DNA from: Gonatopus flavifemur
Taxonomy: Eukaryota; Arthropoda; Insecta; Hymenoptera; Dryinidae
DNA: 64,000 nt
Direction of reading: 5' to 3'
NCBI GenBank assembly: GCA_018340375.1
Contig: JAFFJZ010000002.1
Coordinates: 50,240,001 to 50,304,000, forward strand
Below, piece by piece: positions 12,581 to 24,413 of the stretch. Position 1 is the stretch's first letter. The number at the start of each line of letters is the position of its first letter. Both the position numbers and the translations under genes were made by a program. The notes under the pieces are model-generated. The model worked only from the letters and a program-made list of their open reading frames with translations, had not been told where the DNA came from and did not search any database.

Positions 12581-12812
12581 ATTATTCGAGGAAAATGCGG
12601 AGCTTCTAAACATGTTCACCAAGTTTCGCGATTTAAAAACAAAGGAACAGCAATCATCAAGTATGGAGCTGGCAGAACACGCGAAAAAGGTGATGTCAAC
12701 CTTAGACGAAGGTATCAAGAGTTTGGACGATATGGACGTCTTTTTGACGTACCTTCATCAAGTCGGCGCCTCGCACACGAAGATACCAGGTTTCAATCGC
12801 GCGTATTTCTGG
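12581..12812 (+). CDS. Globin, middle exon (helices B end to G start)
   Basis: Spliced exon: acceptor tttgttacag ends at 12580 and donor gtgagt starts at 12813. It enters with the last base of a split codon (phase 2) and leaves after a complete Trp codon (phase 0). It encodes 77 whole residues starting LFEENAELLNMF. KFRDL (residues 14-18) is the CD region with a probable Phe CD1. EHAKKVM holds the likely distal His E7 (residue 33, 12678-12680). HQVGASH holds the likely proximal His F8 (residue 65, 12774-12776). The exon limits correspond to intron positions B12.2 and G7.0 of ancient globins. By pattern the protein is closest to neuroglobin or globin X-like insect globins, which bind haem; its exact subfamily and role are not established. 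Exon 1 is missing from the window as far as I can see. Confidence 0.9.
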
Positions 12813-12899
12813 GTGAGTGACAGGTTTTATATTGAATTCAGTAACTTCTAATAATATCAAATCTATCATAAAACGAAACATTCCTCAAAGTCGCTAGAC

Positions 12900-15800
12900 C
12901 TCTCTACTTATTTCTCACTTCAGTGTTTCTTGCAGTAATTGGGGAGAGAATCACAAATTAATTTGAAACCAACCGGAAAAGCACATTGATTAATAATGGA
13001 ATTCATAACGCGAATGAGAGTTAATATTTGATTTTTAATCAAAAGCTTGAATAAAAATGGAAAATAAAAACGAAGGGAGTGTAGATTGTATGAAAATTCT
13101 GTAGAATTAATAACGACAATTTCATAGCAAACAGATTGTAATGAAGAGAACCTCATGATTGTTTAATATAATCCAACGTTGTTCCATCTAATATCCGATC
13201 CATGAATTTCATATACATGAGAATGTCAAATTATAAAATAACAATTCCCTGCCGTTACTCCCTCAAATTCATCAGAGATCCATGATACGCGTGGACGTTC
13301 GTTTAACAGAGTTACGGTATAGAATATGTATGTGTAACGCCAATGGTTTCGCACACTCATCAACGTACAAAACGTTCATGTAATCGGTGGTGATGGAAAA
13401 TCATCGGAAACGGACTGTCAAATCTGAAAATAGAGAACGATAAAATCTTCATTTAGAAACACAAACATAAACAACCAACGATATGCGATGGCTGATGAAA
13501 TTTTGACAACAGCCAGATATTTGAATTTCGACTTCCATGGAAAATACCTTGAAAATACATATATGTATCTATGAATCAGATATTATACAAATCTAAAAGT
13601 ATACAATACGCCACACTATTTACGATCTTGCTCTTTGTTGAAATTTTAACCATTGTTCGGTTTCGTTCGACATTTTTAGCAGAATATCTTTTCAATTGAA
13701 GTTCAAACACAAAGTGTTATAAACACATTTTAAACGCATGATTTAACCCCATTCAAAACACGTTCTTTGAGGACGTCGTTTGATGGTTATTTTTGAATAT
13801 TAGTTTAAATTACACGTCATCAAAACGTAATTCCTGGCCGTCTATTTCCCTATCGAATTTGAACTAAAAATCAACGTTATGAAATCAACGACTGACGTCC
13901 GTTTGACAGTCTAACGTTCCCTCAACGTTGAAATAACGTGTGTGTTTATTGGGTTCAAACTTTATTTGCGATTGCTTTTATCGTGATTCATTCTCCGCCA
14001 TGAGACGGAAATTACCTTCCCGAGGTAGATCTACTTCATCCCTGTACTGAGAACCCTAATAGTGATAACGATTTGCAAAAATGTTCTCCCACAATTCTGC
14101 ATATTTTGAATTCTCGAAGTATACCTGTTTATTTCAACGTAACATAAAATTCCTCCGCAACTTCTCAAGAATGAATTATATTATATTCAATGCGTGATCA
14201 AATTACGATGTATAAAAAAAAAACATGGAAATGTTATTCATAAACAGGAAAGAAATTCACTTCAAAATGTAATTAGCTGATACACGTTCACCTGTTGAAT
14301 CACATGATGAAGCAACATCGTACTGTCCATCTACTTTCTCTCAGTCGCTAAATGTCGGTACGTGGAAAGTGATGAAGTCATTCTGCTAACCATATTGGAC
14401 AAGGAATGGGATAGCGCTAAGAAGCACTTTAGACGATAAGAGGGAAAAGAAAACGAGTGATAGTACAATCGCAACCCTGAGTGCTCGAATATATTTTGTA
14501 CGTTGGAAAACCTCGACTTCGAACCTCATCTGTTTGCTAGAATAAACACAACCAGTATAACCAGTCACATGGAGAGGAAAAATTGTTTCGCCAGACCGTT
14601 AGATAGCATTATTCTTTCAGCAATCTAATTGGCTGCGGCAGCAAATATTTGACTAATTTCTTCTAATTCTGAATAATTTGTAAATCCACTTAGATTTGGA
14701 GGAACATAAAAGTATATGCAAATTCGATGGATAAAAATAATATGTGAGATCAAGTGAGTTTGAAATTATTTTTTCCCGGGCTTCTATCATTGGATCTGCA
14801 TAAATTTCGATAGGTTAACCACTCGCTTCGGTATCACCTTGATTAAAATTAGTACAGGTTGCACGATTAAGATAACCAACGTTGCATCGTTAAATTAACA
14901 TAAATAGAACAAATATTATCACAAATGCCATCAAGGTTAAAAAAGTTTTGAGATAATGGATCGAAGGTTGCGAGGTTCTATTTTTCAAGGTGAAATCTTG
15001 AGATTTGGAACTGGAATAGTATTATGTGTATAGGAAACAAGGGAACGAGTATTCCGATTAAATTTTCATGCAACGGAGGTCAGAGCGTTCAGACATCACG
15101 TCAAAATCCAGAAAGAAAGAAACAAGACGATAATCGATATCGATACTTTGATGGATCAAATCTATCTTCCTCATTGCCGTTGAAAGAGAAACGCGTTGAA
15201 AATAATATGATTTCGATGTGCAATAAACTTGACTGACGGAAGAAGGTGGTGGAAATATCCCTTCGCGAGGGAACACCACCCTCTGGGTTTTCAGCCAACG
15301 ATGCTTCACCGAGCCAGTAAATAATACAGTGGGAGGGATGGAGGGAGAGAAACAAATCGGCAAGAATATAATAGTGCTTGTGACGTGGAGTTGGCTTTTC
15401 TTTCGACAATAACGTCGACTGGACATGCACGAAAATGATAAAAGAAGGCTGAAGTATCTCAAAACAAGACGCATATAACGTGTTTCGCGAATATTATTCA
15501 TTTTATCGTACTTTTCGATACGTTCAATACAATTCAACGAAGAGCAGTTGAAAGTTATGACGAATCGAATCATGAATCACAAATTTCCGGTATATAGTCC
15601 ACATCTGTGTTAACTTGCGATCAAAACGTGACGCGAATGAAGTACGTTTTACAAGAAGATTATCGAAAAGATGTGGTACGTATTTTCTGCTTACAATCTC
15701 TAACTTCGACGTGTGAATAGAATTCGACAATAGCTTGGTGAAAATTCATGATTTATCAAGTCATGAATTACATATGTATGTCATATGGCTTCACATCCGT

Positions 15801-16258
15801 TCGTTGGCTTGTGATCGGTACGTGATATGAATAAACTATACTAGCATCATATTATGGTTATCCAAGTTTTGATTTTTATAATTACATATCGTTTATTCGT
15901 GTTCTTTTTGTTATCAAAGGAATGCACAAGAAAGAAGATCTTAACTATCGGACCGTTAAAACGAGCTTGGTGATCATTTCCAATAAGAAATTTTAGTATA
16001 ATTCTTGATTTAGAATACAGAAATATTTTTTCATGAGCAGGAAATGTTCAAGAGAAACCCTCCGTCAACGGTATTCGCCAACCATCATAATTCATCCTCT
16101 TATGGATCTCAAGGGTATCTCTTCATCAAAAGGATGATGAGTTGCAACTCACGGGTGTCTCCAATTATTATAGCTTCTTTTGAGAACCATCCGTCAACGA
16201 AAAGATAAAGCTGTGAGAATCATGAATCCCTCAAAAGATTTCAAAAAACAAATCTAAA
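12900..16258. other. Intronic stretch, no gene
   Basis: No coding segment with recognisable motifs. The 171-codon minus-strand frame at 15058-15573 has no family signature and overlaps other long frames of equal weight. Around 13.70-13.96 kb there are inverted gttcaaac and aacgt-rich blocks that may be an old MITE with unclear ends. Confidence 0.4.
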
Positions 16259-16262
16259 AGTA

Positions 16263-16442
16263 CTCTGTAAAGAAATTCCTTCTGGAACTTTAGAAAATGT
16301 GACTGTTATTTTTTCTGGATCTTCAGACAAATTTTACTGAGTTTTGAGAAACTTCAACTAAATTTCGGAACGTATTTTGAAAATTCAGCAAAAAATTACA
16401 GTCACATTTTCTGAATTTTCAGAGAGAATTTTTTTCACAGTG
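16263..16442. mobile_element. 180 bp hairpin MITE, CWCTGTRAA ends
   Basis: The left arm CTCTGTAAAGAAATTC..aaaatgtgactgttatttttt is mirrored by the right arm, which inverted reads CACTGTGAAAAAAATTC..aaaatgtgactgtaattttttgc. TA at 16261-16262 and 16443-16444. No coding content. Confidence 0.75.
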
Positions 16443-16617
16443 TAGTTACAGTGTATCTCACCATAAATAAACAATGATTTATGAGAATTTGAAGACTGCG
16501 TAGTGAAACAACGATTTGGAGCGCTTTGGCCCTTTGGAGAAAACAATTTCAGACTATAATATATACTACTGTGGGCAGAAAATAGTAAGACTTTGTTCAT
16601 AATTAAAAAATTCTCAA

Positions 16618-18354
16618 TTTATTCTTCCAAATCTACTTCGTCCCCCTCAAAGTAATCCCCCTTGGCCCCAATACACTTGTGCCAACGTTTTTTCCAATCC
16701 TCGAAACAGTTGTTGAAGTCAATTTCCGGAATGGCCTTCCATGCGCGTATAGCGATTCACGTTTAATGTCTTCAATTGACTCAAAACGGTTTCCCCGGAG
16801 CGGTCGTTTGAGTTTGCTGAATAGCCAGAAGTCACACGGAGTTAAATCAGGCGAATACGGTGGTTGCGGCACGATATTGGTTGAAAATTTGGCGAAAAAC
16901 TCACGAAGAATCAATGAGTGATTTTGGAACTAATCGTGCTGTCACTTTTCTTAGGCCCAAATGATCTTTCAAAATGATTTTCACTGAGCCTTTCGATATT
17001 CCAACGATGCCAGTAAGGTCTCTGACTGTTGATCGTCCATTCTCAAGCACCAATTCCTTGATTTTATTGACGTCCCTGGTAACAAAAAATCTCTCTGAAT
17101 CTCTCTATATTTTGGGACACATTCCAGAGAGATTCGGCACAATTTTAGGGAAATTCAGAGAAAGTTGAAGACCTGTCAGATAGTCATGCATCCTGAATCT
17201 CTCTTAATTTTTCTGTGGAAATCGAAATGGAAATCTATAAATTCTTCAGGATCTTTCTGAATCTTTTCGAATTCTCCAGAATTTCATTTATTAACAATTC
17301 AAAGCTCATGCTGGATTCCTCTGAAACAGTCTGAGTTCCTCTGAATCTTTCTGAATTCCTCTGAATCTCGTTGAATGTGTCAGAATTTCATATATCCAGG
17401 TTCATATATCAAAGCTTACTCTAAATTTTCCTGTATCTTTCTGAATTCTCCTGAATGTTTATAAATTTCCATGAATCTCTCTGAATTCCTCTGAATCTCT
17501 TTGAATCTCTCCGGATTTTAAATATTGAGAATTCAAAGCTGACTCTGGATTTGTCTGAATCCTTCTGCAAAGGTTCATATTTAATTTTTGCTAAGTTTCG
17601 GGTTTCTGATTTTCCCTGAAACTCCCTGAATACCTCCGAATTCTTTAACCAAAAGTTTCACTTCATTTATTTCTCTCTGGTTTCTCCCAATCCCTCTGAA
17701 TCTCTCTGAATTTCCCTGAATCCTTCCTAAAAAAGTTCTGTGATCAATTTTTCCTAATGTCCGGGTCTCTGAGTTTCTCTAAGACTCCCTGAATGCCTCT
17801 GCAATCCTGAACCAAAAATTCCCCTTAATTTATTTCTCCCTGAATTTCTCTGAATTTGTCTGAATCTCTCTGAATTTCTTTAAATCCTTCCGTGAAGTTC
17901 AATGCTAAATTTTTCCTAATTTTCGTTCCTCTAAAACTCCCTGAATGCCTCTGAAATCTCGCACAAAAAATTTTTCTCGATGTATCTCTCTCTGAATTTC
18001 TCTGAATCCTTCTGAAAAGTTCAACGCACAATTTTTCCTAATTTACCCGTTCCTGAATCCTTCTGAACGGATCTCTCGGAATTTCTCTGAAACGTAAAAT
18101 TTTCAGAGAGATTCAGAGAAATTTTTTTACCAAGGGTGTTGATCATCAGTTGATGTTGATGGCCGTCCTGGACGTGGTTCGTCGGCAACGCGTTCTCGAC
18201 CCTCTTTGAATAATTTGTACCAATCAACAACACTTTATCGCGACAAACAATCATCACCGAAGGCCTTTTGCAACATTCTGAACGTTTCGGCACCAGAAAT
18301 TTGATTCCGCACACAAAATTTAATGGAACTTCTTTGTTGAATAATTTCACTCAT
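16618..18354 (-). pseudogene. Mariner transposase 2, broken by insertion, stops and deletion
   Basis: It starts at 18354 with MSEIIQQRSSIKFCVRNQ and reads through ETFRMLQKAFGDD, a stop codon, WYKLFKEGRERV and [11 protein letters not shown]. The satellite-like element then splits it at 17074-18136. Beyond, LTGIVGISKGSVKIIL and GLRKVTARLVPK are readable. A deletion then joins this to LILREFFAK, removing the first two catalytic Asp. PPYSPDLTPCDFWLF (third Asp) follows, then a frameshift after ESLYA, with the C-terminus GDEVDLEE in another frame. It cannot be functional. Confidence 0.88.
17074..18136. mobile_element. Satellite-like CCCTGG element, copy A (inserted in mariner 2)
   Basis: The ends are CCCTGGTAACAAAAAATCTC and, inverted, CCCTTGGTAAAAAAATTTC. 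Removing it restores the mariner frame around DDQHV, with a 1-2 bp duplication (T or GT). The interior is dominated by an approximately 11 bp unit, TCTCTCTGAAT and close variants, repeated for about 1 kb with a few non-repeat islands. The second copy, at 21201-22335, is in the opposite orientation. No open frame looks selected. Confidence 0.85.
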
Positions 18355-18553
18355 TGTGAGAATCGCCTAATGCACTTTTTATACTTCAGAAAGACAAGCG
18401 TATACTAAACACTAATGATTATTTTGATGTGACATTTGGCACAGATGTCACTGACAATCATACCAACCTAGAAAAAAAATATTTCGACGAACGGGTTTTC
18501 GCGCGAAATTTAAATTAAAAAGTCTTACTATTTTTTGCCCTCGGTATTGTGAA

Positions 18554-19128
18554 CCGGGTGTTTCATAATTCGCTAAAAACACTTCAGAGACGTTATTCTG
18601 CATACAAAATGCAATAATTTCCTGTTTGGAACAAATTTTTTGGAGGCTTAGTTTTTGAGTTATGAGTATTTTTAGATTTTTCTCAAATTAAGATAACTCA
18701 AAAGCATTATATTCTAGATTCTTGAGCTTAACACCATTCTCTAAGTTGGGGAACGCCGGTTCTCTTGAGAACAAAATTCAACTATCCTATCATTCTTTGT
18801 TTCAGAGCTACAGCGATTTGAAATTTCCTGGCTTCTAGCCAATCAGAATTCAGCAACTTTAAATTACTATAGCTGCGGAACAAAGAATGATAAGATACGT
18901 AGTTGACTTTTTTCCTAGAGATCTGACGTTTCCCAACTTACAAAATGGTGTTGAGTTCAAGAATGTAGAACATAATGCTTCTGAGTTATTCTAATTCGAA
19001 AAAGAATCTAAAAATGCTCATGGCTCAAAAACTAAGCCCCAAAAAATTTCTTCCAAACGGAAAATTATTGCATTTTGGCTGCAGAATAACGCCTCTGAAG
19101 TATTTTCGGTGAATTATGAAACACCCTG
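18554..19128. mobile_element. 575 bp full-length palindrome, CAGGGTGTTTCATAATTC ends
   Basis: Two arms of about 285 bp are inverted copies of each other with almost no spacer and many point differences. The right end inverted is CAGGGTGTTTCATAATTC and is followed by TA; the left is CCGGGTGTTTCATAATTC, preceded by AA. It starts 6 bp after the end of mariner 2. This is a foldback-type non-autonomous element with no coding content. Confidence 0.85.
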
Positions 19129-19151
19129 TATGTATAAATATATATTGTAAT

Positions 19152-19493
19152 TAGGGGTGTGCGAGTAGTGATTTTTTCGAGTCGAGTCGAGCCGAGTACT
19201 CGAAATTTATCGAGTACTCGAAAATTTTTCGAGTACCTGGTAGATTTTCGAGTACTCGAAAAATATATAATATACGTGAATATGAATCTGATTTATATGT
19301 TTCAATGGATAACGATCCCTTACGTTTTCTAAGAATATTCTACTTTTCACAAATGGTGATTCATGATAATTCTAAAAAAATTGTCAAATTACTCGAAGAG
19401 TTTTGAGTAGCTCGAAAATGTCGAGTAGTAAAAAATACTCGACTCGACTCGACTCGAAAATACTCGAAAATTTCGAGTACTCGCACACGCCTA
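19152..19493. mobile_element. hAT-type MITE with 8 bp target duplication
   Basis: The 8 bp ATTGTAAT is duplicated exactly at 19144-19151 and 19494-19501. Ends are TAGGGGTGTGCGAGTA and, inverted, TAGGCGTGTGCGAGTA. Subterminal parts are filled with tactcga repeats in both orientations. The 8 bp duplication and TAGGSGTGTGC tips are typical of the hAT superfamily. 342 bp, no transposase. Confidence 0.92.
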
Positions 19494-20063
19494 ATTGTAA
19501 TACTCCCGTACAGCACGGGACATTTCTACGTTGCCTCTACGTTGCCTCCACGTGGATTCTTCGTTCATCCACGTTCTATCCACGTCCACCATTTATCCAC
19601 GTGGAGTCCACGGAGATGCGACGTGGAAATCGGTGGATGTTCTGTTAGGGCTGTTCATAAGATAATAGAACTACTGGATTTACGGTTGGAAACTACAATT
19701 TTTCTACCTCTCTTTCCTGTAAAAAATTAAACATTCAGAGGAATTGAGAATTTTGATGCGAACGAATACGATTTTTGAATATCTCTGAAGGCATACAAAT
19801 ACAAATTAATTTTTGAAATTAGCTGTTCCAACTAAGAATGTAACTTGAGAGCTCTTTGCATTCGGGCGGATCAAAAGATTGAGTAATTTACATTGCAAAT
19901 GATATCACCTTTTCAATCAATCGCGTAGAAATTGTGTAATACGGAAGAAAATTCGGAATAAGTCGTGAAAGAGGTTAGGAATTGACGGAAATTGGAATGC
20001 ACAAATTTCAATGGTTCAAAAGAATGGAAATTTGAACCTTGGAGAAGAAATTGGAAGACATTA

Positions 20064-20332
20064 CACGAAAAAAAATGACCATGTAAAAATTACATGAGAA
20101 ATGAAGTAACACAGTGAAGTATTACAGTGTGGATCTTATGTAAAATTCACTACACAGTGTTGTTAAATTTACGTTGTTTTCATAGTTACTTCACAGCACT
20201 CTCATTTAATTCAGTAACAATGTGAATATAACATTGGTTCCAATGTAAATTTTACTCCAATTGCATTTATGTGAGCTGTTGTGTTAAATTAACAACAACC
20301 AATGTAGAATTTACATGGGATTTTTTTCCGTG
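20064..20332. mobile_element. 269 bp MITE, CACGAAAAAAAATG ends
   Basis: The left tip CACGAAAAAAAATGACCATG is mirrored by the right tip, which inverted reads CACGGAAAAAAATCCCATG. TA at 20062-20063 and 20333-20334. The arms share taaattctac/gtaaatt blocks. Same tip class as the other CACNGAAAA elements. Confidence 0.78.
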
Positions 20333-20652
20333 TAGAATTGAAAAGTATCCACATTGAAGGTTTTCAATTGTCAAATATACAAAAATCATATTCGTACGTG
20401 CGATTCTCAATTTTTTTCAACGGAATATTCTTTACATGGTTTATTTTTAGCCTTCAGAAAATGGGAAAACCACTATAGTGACTCGACCAGTGACAGTCAT
20501 TTCACCCACAAGCATTCCCCCATATCAAATACTTATTTAATGTATTTCTCCAGAGAAATCGATAATCCCAAATCCCCGCACTCTAAAGGTTAGTGTAATA
20601 TGAACGATAAGAAAGACAATTGACTTGTAAAATTCACAATTTGAGGGGATAC

Positions 20653-20684
20653 TAGCGCTGGGATGCCAACACGTCCCAGCGCTA
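20653..20684. repeat. Perfect 11 bp stem hairpin
   Basis: TAGCGCTGGGA at 20653-20663 pairs perfectly with TCCCAGCGCTA at 20674-20684 across a 10 bp loop. It is GC-rich compared with its surroundings. No U-run follows and no larger hairpin is visible, so neither a terminator nor a miRNA precursor is supported. Confidence 0.6.
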
Positions 20685-21200
20685 ATATACTGTATGTTAG
20701 TAGTCCTTTAAAACCTCGAATCGCAACGTTGTTGAGCTATGTAGAGATATGGGAAATTTCCTTTTTTTCTTGAAATAATATTCACCACTTTCTAAACTTC
20801 CTTCTTCCCAAGAAAACCACACGGAGGAAAATTATTTTGAAATGGGTAGCGATGATCACTATCTTGCGTAGGATTGAAGCCAATTTTTGAAAAATAAGTG
20901 ATGGGTGCTTGTGATGATAGGAATGAATAATAGAAAAATAGCAAAGGGTACTAAGGTGTACAGTAATGGAAAATTGTATCAATCCTGCCTATACTGTGGA
21001 GCATTCAGCGACAATTGGGTTAGGGATGGTTCCCTCAGTCATTACGGAAACGTCGTGAAATTGAATATCAAACGTTGTATTATCCGGAGGAGAGAGTGAT
21101 TCATAATATCTCAAGGAAATGATTGCCAAGCAATGTATAGAGTAGATTTCAACACAGAACAGAAAAATGGGAATCATTGCACGGTGTGGAATCATTCATA

Positions 21201-22335
21201 CCCTGGTAAAAAAATCTCTCCGAATCTCTTTGAAAATTTCACGTTTCAGAGAAATTCGGAGAGATCCAGAGGGATTTGGGGGGATTCAGAGAAATTCAGA
21301 GCAATTCATCGTGATTCAGGGAAATTCAGAAGCATTCGGGAACGGGTAAATTGGGAAAAATTGTGCGTTGAACTTTTCAGAAGGATTCAGAGAAATTCAG
21401 AGAGAGATACATTGGAAAAAATTGTTTGCGCGAGATTTCAGAGGCATTCAGGGAGTTTTAGAGAAACTCAGAGGAACGGAAATTAGGAAAAATTTAGCAT
21501 GGAACTTCACGGAAGGATTCAAAGAAATTCAGACAGACCAGAGAAATTGAGGGAGAAATGAATTGAGAGGAATTTTTGGTCCAAGATTGCAGAGGCATTC
21601 AGGGAGTTTTAGAGAAACTCAAGGACCCGGACATTAGGAAAAATTAACCAAAGAACTTTTTTACGAAGGATTCAGGGAAATTCAGAGAGATTCAGAGGGA
21701 TTGGGAGAAATTCAGAGAGAAATAAATGAAGTGGAACTTTTAGTTCAAGAATTTGGAGGTATTCAGGGAGTTTCAGGGAAAATCAGAAACCCGAAACTTA
21801 GCAAAAATTAAGTATGGAACTTCACAGAAGGATTCAGACAAATTCAGAGTCAGCTTTGAATTCTTAATATTTGAAATCCGGAGGGATTCAAAGAGATTCA
21901 GAGGAATTCAGAGAGATTCATGGAAATTTATGAAAATTCAGGAGAATTCAGGCAGATACAGGCAAATTTAGAGTAAGCTTTGATATATGAACCTGGATAT
22001 ATGAAATTCTGACACATTCAACAAGATTCAGAGGACTTCAGAGGAATTCAGAGAGATTCAGAAGAATCCAGACTGTTTCAGAGGAATTCAGCATGAGCTT
22101 TGAATTGTTAATAAATGCAATTTTGGAGAGTTCGGAAAGATTTAGAAGGATCCTGAAGAATTTATAGATTTCCATAGAAAAATTAAGAGAGATTCACAGG
22201 AAGTTGGAGAGATTCAGGATGCATGACTATTTGACAGGTCTCCAACTTTCTCTGAATTTCTCTAAAATTGCTCTGAATCTCTCTGAAAAATGTCCCAGAA
22301 TGTAGAGAGATTCAGAGAAATTTTTTTTACCAGGG
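21201..22335. mobile_element. Satellite-like CCCTGG element, copy B
   Basis: The ends are CCCTGGTAAAAAAATCTC and, inverted, CCCTGGTAAAAAAAATTTC. Exact TA duplications flank it at 21199-21200 and 22336-22337. The interior repeats ATTCAGAGARA, the complement of copy A's unit. Non-repeat islands such as gcatgactatttgacaggtc, read inverted, match copy A, proving common ancestry. Orientation is opposite to copy A, 3 kb away. Confidence 0.88.
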
Positions 22336-22548
22336 TAACATTTCGAGGTGATGATTCTCAAGCATTGTATGCCGCACATCACTAAGATTATTCATAAAGT
22401 AAGTTCCTGAGATGTAAGCACGAATCTACGAACGATTCATAAACTTTCAGGAAGTTGAAAATCTCAATCGTGCGGTAGAGCTAAGTCGGTATCAGCGTTA
22501 CTTCGGTCAAGTTAAGTTGGTTAGGTAGGTAGCCCTTCGAAACCCCAT

Positions 22549-22877
22549 TACTGAGAAAAAAATTCTTTTTTCCACAGCCTTGCGTCTTGATCGATGGGAC
22601 GAAAAATCGTCGTGAGAGTATGAATTCCAAATGAATTAATTATTTTTGCGTAATTTTTTAGGATAATTCACGGCATCTTTCTTCTGAATTGGTGGTATTG
22701 ATCACTAAGTTTTGTGAGGAATAGGAAGTATGTTTTTTTAATTCATATTGTAATAGAAATTGAATGAGTTAGCAGTGATCTTCATATGAAAAGTTCAGTT
22801 GTCACCAATTTGCTAACGCTTTTTAGCAATGATCCCTCGTATTTCTAGTAATCATTCACTGTTCTTTTTTCTCCGTG
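22549..22877. mobile_element. Probable MITE, TACTGAGAAAAAA / CACGGAGAAAAAAG ends
   Basis: Terminal inverted blocks of about 14 bp fit the common CACNGAGAAAA tip. Flanking dinucleotides do not match cleanly, and inner arms are only weakly complementary, so the limits are less certain than for neighbours. Confidence 0.5.
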
Positions 22878-23329
22878 CAGACTGTGCGTGGGAATTTTGA
22901 TTGACTTCCATCGGTCTTGAATTCACCCCATACATTGAATAGAAAGCAACTGGTTGCTTCTCCACGGGAATGCTTCGACTCACGAATGCATTATCATAGG
23001 TAACTATAGAGAAGAGTCAAGTCCTTGATTACTTTCTGCAGCATTTATCAGATTTGGCGCTGTTCTGGCGTTTCCTATCCCGCGAATGGAGCATGAATCA
23101 TCCAGGAAAGTAGTATAATGTGGTTTTATATGTATGGAGAGTTTAGCAGAGCAGCTGAATGCAGAAAGGGTTTTTAAATTAGAAGGATTATATTTGAAAA
23201 ATTAACCAGTGAAAAGAGTACGGCGGTACATTCTTCGAGTGTACTGTGGAAACCCGAAGGAAATGGGATTTTTGATATATTCCTTTGATCAAAAAGTATT
23301 AGGCCTGGTGTTATGAAACGGAAAGTATA

Positions 23330-23700
23330 AATTTATTAATTTCAATATTTGGTTTCCTTCAAAATAATCCTCTTTCACTGCAATATAATTATGCTTTTTT
23401 CAATCGTCAAAGCATCCTTTATAATCAACTTCAGATATACTTTTCGAAACGCGTAGCGAATTTTCTCTCATCGGGCAATGGATTCAAAACGGTATCCGCA
23501 AGATGGTAACTGTAGTTTAAGAACTGAGGAAAAATTGCATGGGACCATACCAAGAAAATGCGGAGTCTGAGGAATGGCAATCTTTGAATGCTTGACGAGA
23601 AAATCACGAACAGGATGAGAAAAACAAGCGAGGGCGTTATCATGGTGCCGTTTTTGAGCCAAACGATATTCTAATATGTTCACTTAGATCTCGAACTGAA
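23330..23700 (-). pseudogene. Decayed mariner transposase, C-terminal part
   Basis: Minus-strand frames give RHHDNALACFSHPVRDFLVKH (second catalytic Asp), then PHFLGMVPCNF in place of the usual SPDLAPCDF, so the third Asp is Asn. RFESI follows, and in another frame CFDDWKK and EDYFEGNQ. Spacing between the second and third catalytic positions is still 34 residues. Stops and frameshifts break it. No terminal repeats were located. Confidence 0.75.
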
Positions 23701-24413
23701 ACGTTTTTTCATAGGCGTGCCTACCGTGGGTGGCGTGAGTGCACTGGTACACATAATTCAGAATATCTATTCCTTTCCGTTACAATATTATCCGGAAAAA
23801 GCAATACAGCATAAAAAATTCTGACTTCGCAACGAAATAGATAACTGGCCCCCGAATGGAAAAATTCTCAAAATTATATATAACTTATATACAATTCAAT
23901 AAAGTTTATATAAAAATTATACATAAATTCTCTTCTGAGGATTTAAAAACAGAAGTCATCAGCATTGGATGAAAATTCAGTTGAAGGCGGATTTTTATCT
24001 ATAAAAGCAACAAAAATTTCCGCCTGTAATATATAAGTCTTCGAAAAAACAGAATGCTGGACTAAGTCGTGCGTATTCTTGAACAAAATTGATTCTTTTT
24101 TACACAAAAAGTGACTGGTTTATCAACTGGCTTTCGTTAACGCTGACAATAAGATATAACTTGGTACAAAAGGCTGATTGCCACATCTTAGCTATTCATG
24201 TGAAGTCCATGTTCATGATCAAAACATGGCAAAATGTTGTAACAAAATTGATAATTAGTAAATTGATTTCTTCAACTTGAATCTGGGAAAAGTTAACTAA
24301 GCTAATCTATACCGTTTGACCATGTTGGTTCAATATTGGAGAGAAGGATTGACGAACTATGAAATGATGTTATCACTTGCATATCAAAGATCGGCCAATC
24401 ATCGGCTCACTGA

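Larger units (their letters stand above)
16566..18547 (-). mobile_element. Mariner element 2, deleted and interrupted
   Basis: The left end CTACTGTGGGCAGAAAATAG matches mariner element 1. The right end, inverted, reads ATACCGAGGGCAAAAAATAG. The left flank is TA; the right flank has decayed to TG. The transposase runs on the minus strand. It has two independent lesions: a central deletion, and insertion of a 1.06 kb satellite-like element at 17074-18136. Confidence 0.88.

Noticed and set aside
15058..15573. 171-codon minus-strand open frame
   Set aside because: No domain or family motif, no splice or start context, overlapped by another long frame of equal weight; background in this AT-rich DNA.
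17074..18136. CRISPR-like regular repeats
   Set aside because: Units are contiguous, degenerate and about 11 bp, without unique spacers; the genome is eukaryotic.
21133..21971. Plus-strand frames rich in FREIQRDSEKF-like repeats
   Set aside because: They are translations of the 11 bp satellite unit. Similar text appears in other frames and on the minus strand in copy A, and there is no sign of selection for protein.
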